Under the pieces are notes generated by a model that saw only the letters and a list, made by a program, of their open reading frames with translations, did no database searches and was not told the origin of the DNA. Shown here in pieces: positions 16,450 to 20,263 of a stretch of DNA of 20,263 bases (positions are counted from its first letter, which is position 1; every line of letters begins with the position of its first letter). This DNA comes from Cerioporus squamosus. Lineage: Eukaryota > Basidiomycota > Agaricomycetes > Polyporales > Polyporaceae. The position numbers and the translations under genes were made by a program. The stretch covers positions 1 through 20,263 of the forward strand of contig JABYQS010000502.1 in the NCBI GenBank assembly GCA_022592435.1, in the 5' to 3' direction.

Positions 16450-17283
16450 TCAGAACCGTTGTCGACCTGCCACATGTTCCCGACATCTGCAATGAACCTC
16501 TTCTACGCCCACAGCTTGACGACCGCGTCTGCGAGTCACTCCTGCGCTCATATCCGCCCTTCTCCGGAGTTGCTCAGCACACAGATTGAGGTGAGTCGAT
16601 GATCTCTCGGTGTAAGTCGCGCGGATGAGGCAAGACTTACCCGTGCTGCTGAAGGGCACGCCCACCACCGTGTCTTCCTGAAGCTCGTGCACGCGCTCCG
16701 GCTTCTTGTCGTGACACGCTGCCGTGTTATCGAGTCTCCTCTGCGACAAGCTCAACATAGCAGCTGCGTCGTCGCATCCCGCAACCCCCGACACTCTCGA
16801 TGCAAACTCGCCGCTCCCATCGCTTTGTACGGGGACGTCCACGCGTCTCCACTGCCATCCATCTGGAAGCTGCAGGTGCGTCACCATATTGTCCCCGAGC
16901 TCGTCGACAGCGTTGCTGTTCACATCCCGGCACCTTCTGACGTACTCTTAGTCGTGCACTGGCAAACCCCGATGTCGCAAACCTGCACTTGCAAGACTGC
17001 TCTGCGTGTCAAGCGTCTCCGGGATGCCGTTCTTGACCTGTGAACCGGCTCGCCGCAGGAAGTGCGCAGCGCAGGGCAGTCCACTATGTCGACTGTCCCC
17101 GGACAGGGCCGGTCGCGCCGCTGGGACCCAAGTCCCTCGCAGGACCACGATACCCGCTTTGCTGTTGCCCATGAAGGATGCGAAGCGCGAGCCCCGCCGC
17201 TCTGCCGAGTCCTGTACGACCTGTCCGCATCGTCGACCATCTGAACCGCCCCGGCCCGCCGGCGAACGACCTTCACCCTGCAC
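16450..17283 (-). CDS. Possible multi-exon minus-strand gene, unknown function
   Basis: I do not recognise this protein. The right part (17283 to about 16950) reads as a 111-codon frame with a FMGNSKAGIVVLRG stretch. It is followed by acceptor-like GTCAG or GAACAG near 16925, and then an exon with protein-like composition (DELGDNMVTHLQLPDGW, HDKKPERVHELQEDTVV) ending at a GTAAGT donor near 16640. Downstream, several AG acceptors could continue the reading. The exon chain is plausible, but neither the start codon nor the full splicing could be fixed, and no conserved domain is visible. It lies tail to tail with the 15087 gene. Confidence 0.28.
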
Positions 17284-17517
17284 TCAGCTTGCAGGGCGCG
17301 AGCGCATCAGCCGCTGCTTCGCAGTTCGAGTGTGTGGGTCGTCACGAGACACTGCACACGAGGATCAGCATAGGCGTTTGATCCCGAGCCAGCGGAGGTA
17401 CGTCTTCATCACTCTCGGGCTACAAAGCTCTTTGCTGATCACTCTGCGGCCGTTCCCCTCTCCATTTTACCAGAAGAGACCGGACATACCTGACATGGTG
17501 CATTCTTCATCAAGAGG
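17284..17517. other. Short gap without a recognised gene
   Basis: A minus-strand GTATGT donor near 17489 follows a short reading (MEDIALLMKNAPCQ) that belongs to the leftmost copy of the neighbouring tandem repeat. Nothing else stands out. Confidence 0.25.
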
Positions 17518-18367
17518 GCGATGTCCTCCATCCCAGAGTCATCCTCAGCTCTTGAGCCTCCCTCAACGTCGCCAGTGCTCGCGATCGCCTCTCAAGAGTC
17601 TCCCAGACCATGTCGAGCCACAAGGTACGCAGAAAATCACTTACCTGAACCCGCATTTTCGAGCTCAAGTCTCCGCGTGTCACCTATTGCCGCCAGCATG
17701 TCCGAGTGCGCACCACGAAGTCTTGAATGTCACCGAGTAAGTGTATGGTGTACTGGGTATGCGTCGTCTTTGCAGCGAGCTCACGAGCTTTCAAAGAGCG
17801 GACAGACTGGCGCGTAGTAGGAGAACAGTGAGAAGACGACAAGGAGGGCGTGGTGGTGGTAGAGAAACAAGAGCCGTACTCCCGGGCAACATACTCGCTC
17901 CCGGAGTTGTCCCCAGCTCTGGAGCCGTCCTCCACATCGCCAGCACGCGCGCAATCGCCACTCGAGAGCTTCTAGAGCTAGAGGAGAGCCGCGCTTCTGG
18001 GCGACATCCTCGCTCCCAGAGTTGTCCCCAGCTCCCGAGCCCCCTCTATGTCTCCAGCACTTGCGTTCGCCACTCGATGGCTTCCAGAGCACGTTTGGAC
18101 ATCCAGACGCAAAGACTTCACTTACCTATCAGCGCTCGTCACATCCTCAGTGGTCTTCTGCTACTCGTTGTCGCCAGCGTGTCCGTACGCAAGTCGCGGA
18201 GTCTTGTACGCGGTCGAGAAAGCCCGCAGTGTCCCAAGTGCGTGTCATAGTAGCAGCAGAGTTGCGCGCAAGCTCACCAAGTTTCACAGAGCTCCAGGTC
18301 AGCGCATAGCAGTCGAGCGAGGTGATGAGGAGGACGTCATGGCGGTGGTGGTCAAGAGACGAGAGCC
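17518..18367 (-). repeat. Tandem repeat of a minus-strand, possibly coding segment (two full units of about 480-490 bp and one truncated)
   Basis: Full units lie at about 17518-17875 and 17998-18367, with a truncated copy at about 17883-17985 between them. Shared landmarks on the minus strand are a TACCACCACCAC/GACCACCACCGCC block, GTGAGCT(C/T)GC, CAAGACT(T/C)CG...GGACA(T/C)GCTGGCG, a GTAAGTGA donor (17644 and 18125, 481 bp apart), and a GA(T/C)-rich block. That block translates in all three copies to variants of GDVEGGSRAEDDSG, though the right copy needs a one-base shift to keep this frame. Donor and peptide both survive, so this may be a duplicated exon pair of an unknown minus-strand gene, with the left copy best preserved (DMLAAIGDTRRLELENAGSG before the donor). 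Edges are approximate. Confidence 0.6.
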
Positions 18368-18538
18368 GGCGCGCGTCGCGGTTCGCAAAGTGCGGACAGG
18401 CGCTCGCTCCCTCGGAACTTGCCCGGGCTCCTCGGCTATGGTTTCGATGCTCTTCGTCTTGTCCTTGCTCTGCGCGCGGTCATTAGATAGTGCATGTACT
18501 ACGCTTTTCTCTATACCACTACCGTCCCTCTCGCTCAT
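18299..18538 (-). CDS. Small hydrophilic ORF (79 aa), doubtful
   Basis: A true ATG at 18538-18536 opens a 79-codon frame rich in Ser, Thr, Arg and Lys. It begins MSERDGSGIEKSVVHA and ends in the Thr/Ser-rich start of the right tandem unit. It could be the first exon of the gene whose segments are duplicated at 17518-18367. No family recognised. Confidence 0.2.
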   Translation of the reverse strand: MSERDGSGIEKSVVHALSNDRAQSKDKTKSIETIAEEPGQVPRERAPVRTLRTATRAGSRLLTTTAMTSSSSPRSTAMR

Positions 18539-18794
18539 GCGAATTTGCTGCCGATTTAACCCGTTATATGACTTGTTCTCAAGTGTGCGACTGGCCCGAG
18601 CATTCAGGCTTCGACATTCTGAGTCCGACGCAAGGCCTTCGACGTTCTGAGCGAAGTCAGGTGGAAAAGGGGTTAGCTAGAAGCAGAAAGGTCAGTAGTG
18701 CTCGTACAAGCAGCCGGACGAAAACCCACCTCCTCCGGGGCTCCTCGAGACTCTCTACGATCCTGCAGAACATTCCCGACGAGGCACACAATTA
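18539..18794. other. No gene recognised
   Basis: Short overlapping plus-strand frames only. CGACATTCTGAGTCCGACGCAAGG and CGACGTTCTGAGCG (about 18612-18655) form a small imperfect direct repeat. Confidence 0.25.
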
Positions 18795-18876
18795 AGAGAA
18801 CGTGTCCTGCGTCTCTATACACCCCCTACAGTGCTAGAGAACGCGTCCTACTGCTCTATACACCCCCTATAGCGTC
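18795..18876. repeat. Two tandem copies of a 41-bp repeat
   Basis: Both copies start AGAGAACG(T/C)GTCCT and contain CTCTATACACCCCCTA. They begin at 18795 and 18836. The minus strand shows GTGTATAGAG in each, a weak TATA-like sequence. Confidence 0.7.
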
Positions 18877-19633
18877 CTAAGAAAAGCGATCGATCTGGGG
18901 ATCTCTCCCCCGCAAACGCGAGCCAGGCGCCGTCTCCGAGTCACGCTCTCTCTCCACCGCTGCCCTCTCATCTTTGCGTCTCCTCTTCTGCACGTCTCGC
19001 TTCGTACTGCAACTTGCCCTCGCGACGCGTCTCTGTCCCTGCTGCCTCCTTCCGAGCTTCGACCGCGAACACTTGTTCTCTCCGGGAGGGTTGGAACTGG
19101 CAGGCAAGTCGAGACAGCCTGTGAGCGAAGGATGGACAGGAGGCAAGAGCCAGCTGCAACATGACAGTGGTACGTACTCTGTCTGTCTGGAGTGCGAGCA
19201 AGCCAGCCTGTCACTTTCCCTGCCTGTCTCTCCGCGTACTTCCGGATCTCCGTCCTTCTCAACGTTCTGTGTACGTTCAGCTCTCCAACCTCGATCTGTC
19301 TCTGCTGGCCTCTTGCGACTCCCCTGACACATCCAAGCTTCGACAGCAAACACTCGGCCCTTCGGAGCGCGAGACCAGCGAAGCGAGTCGGAATGGCCCT
19401 GCGAGCAAAGTACGGTGGGAGCATGGTGGACTCCAGCGACGAGTCCACACGCGGTGTTCTGTGAATAGATATATTCTGCCTGTCTACTACATCCCGGCTG
19501 CGTACCCTACACTCGCTCACATGCGGACACAATCTCCCAGATGGCAGATGCATCTCGTATGCGCGATCTCGCACAGCGAGCGGCGAGATAGACAAACAGA
19601 CTCGAAACGAAGAGCCAGAAGCGGGCCACTCAC
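18877..19633. other. No continuing kinase exon; no gene recognised
   Basis: This is where the next exons of the right-hand kinase would be expected on the minus strand, after the GTGAGT donor at 19633. A 304-codon minus-strand open frame runs across it but has no HRD, DFG or other kinase motif and a biased Arg/Ser composition. No plus-strand gene was recognised either. Confidence 0.35.
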
Positions 19634-20263
19634 CTCGTGCACGAACAGCTGCCTCGGCGTCGTCGGCGCGAGCACCTTGATCGCCACCACCCGGTTCCTC
19701 CACGTGCCCTTGTACACGTCCGAGAAAAAGCCCAGCCCGATCTTCTCGTCCCGGTTGACTTCGTACCGCGTTATGGTCCAACTTGGGAGCGTCACCTCTG
19801 CCCCGCTAAGCCTCCGCAGCGCATCTATGCCCGTCTCAATGAACTCCCGGTCTAGGGTGTCGCGCGGTGCATGTGAGCGACCGGTTGCAGCGGAGCTCGA
19901 CGTCGTGTGGCTCCCGTGGCTGGCACTAGTCGATGACCGGGACAGGTGGGCACCCTCGACGACGAGCGGGCGGTCGTGGTATCGACGGCGAGCCTCCGCC
20001 GTGCTGCACGATCGACGCTCTCCTCGATGCTCTCCGCTCGACCTCGACCTCGAGTGCCCGCTGCAGCGTCTTGATCGCCTCGGGCATCTCGTCCCGGCTG
20101 ACCTGCAGGATGCGGATCATCTCCGCGTCGTTGTTCGCCTGCAGTGCGCTCCGCATTAGCTGCCGCAGGTCCTGCGCGTCGTACACCGCGTCGCGCTCGT
20201 TTCTGCCGCGCCGTCCCCGCCTGCAGCTGCGGCGAGAACTTGCCGTCCATCGACGCCGGCTCC
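19634..20263 (-). CDS. TKL-type protein kinase, middle part to the glycine-rich loop (partial at right edge, frame breaks)
   Basis: From the right edge inward: a linker (GKFSPQLQAGTARQ), then in another frame a helical block (DAQDLRQLMRSALQ, EMIRILQVSRDEMPEAIKTL), a Ser-rich linker, then in a third frame RDTLDREFIETGIDALRRL, TITRYEVNRDEKIG, the nucleotide-binding loop GLGFFSDVYKGTW and VVAIKVL with the ATP-binding lysine. The exon ends FVHE at the GTGAGT donor (19633). Blocks and order match Agaricomycete TKL kinases as I remember them, with an N-terminal helical domain like that at 1-673. The first frame change sits at an AAA run (20202-20200 on the minus strand), where one extra A would explain it. 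The second lies between about 19990 and 20060 and could be an intron or an indel. No catalytic loop (HRD) or DFG was found anywhere to the left. The gene probably cannot make an active kinase as it stands here. Confidence 0.68.

Noticed and set aside
18867..19781. 304-codon minus-strand frame over the kinase exon
   Set aside because: It is out of frame with the glycine-loop exon and has a biased Arg-rich composition. It looks like a chance open frame in GC-rich DNA.
1..20263. tRNA, rRNA or CRISPR features
   Set aside because: I scanned for a T-loop-like GGTTCGA context, rRNA-like blocks and regularly spaced short repeats and saw none. The repeats present are long and degenerate or LTRs.

Overview
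The window reads as nuclear DNA of a basidiomycete fungus, most likely an Agaricomycete (possibly Polyporales). The grounds are high GC, host introns of about 45-55 nt with GTAAGT/GTGAGT donors, an Agaricomycete-style TKL kinase, and a basidiomycete-type Ty3/gypsy chromovirus. No bacterial operons, CRISPR arrays, rRNA genes or tRNA genes were recognised.

Layout. (a) 1-1738, minus strand: promoter and N-terminal half of a TKL-type kinase gene, with a Ser/Pro-rich leader, a conserved WW...RPW block and an all-helical MLKL-N-terminus-like bundle, cut by the left edge. (b) 2137-about 4060: a degenerate tandem repeat of roughly 760-870 bp units. (c) 4573-5043: scraps of a possible intron-containing minus-strand gene. 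(d) 5064-14149: a complete Ty3/gypsy element of 9086 bp. It has 403-bp LTRs in which I see no difference, a 5-bp target duplication GCTTC, and one unbroken 2711-codon Gag-Pol ORF running Gag, CCHC knuckle, protease, RT, RNase H, integrase, chromodomain-like domain and an unexplained C-terminal extension. (e) 15087-16005, plus strand: a two-exon host gene of unknown function. (f) 16450-17283: a possible minus-strand gene. (g) 17518-18367: tandem copies of a minus-strand, possibly coding, segment. (h) 19634-20263, minus strand: the middle of the same kinase type, a helical block and then the glycine-rich loop and VAIK lysine of the kinase domain. It ends at a splice donor, and no downstream kinase exon was found.

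The main observation is that the two window ends fit together. On the minus strand, reading out of base 1 and into base 20263 continues the kinase reading frame without a stop and joins two complementary, non-overlapping parts of one protein. The window may therefore be a circle opened inside a kinase gene, or exactly one period of a tandem array. That kinase copy also seems damaged: two or three single-base frame breaks and no catalytic lobe. The 8.1-kb retrotransposon ORF in the same window is intact, which argues against general sequencing error.

The retrotransposon genes form a self-contained set for copying by reverse transcription and integrating, probably guided by the chromodomain-like tail. 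The host genes around it show no obvious functional link to it.
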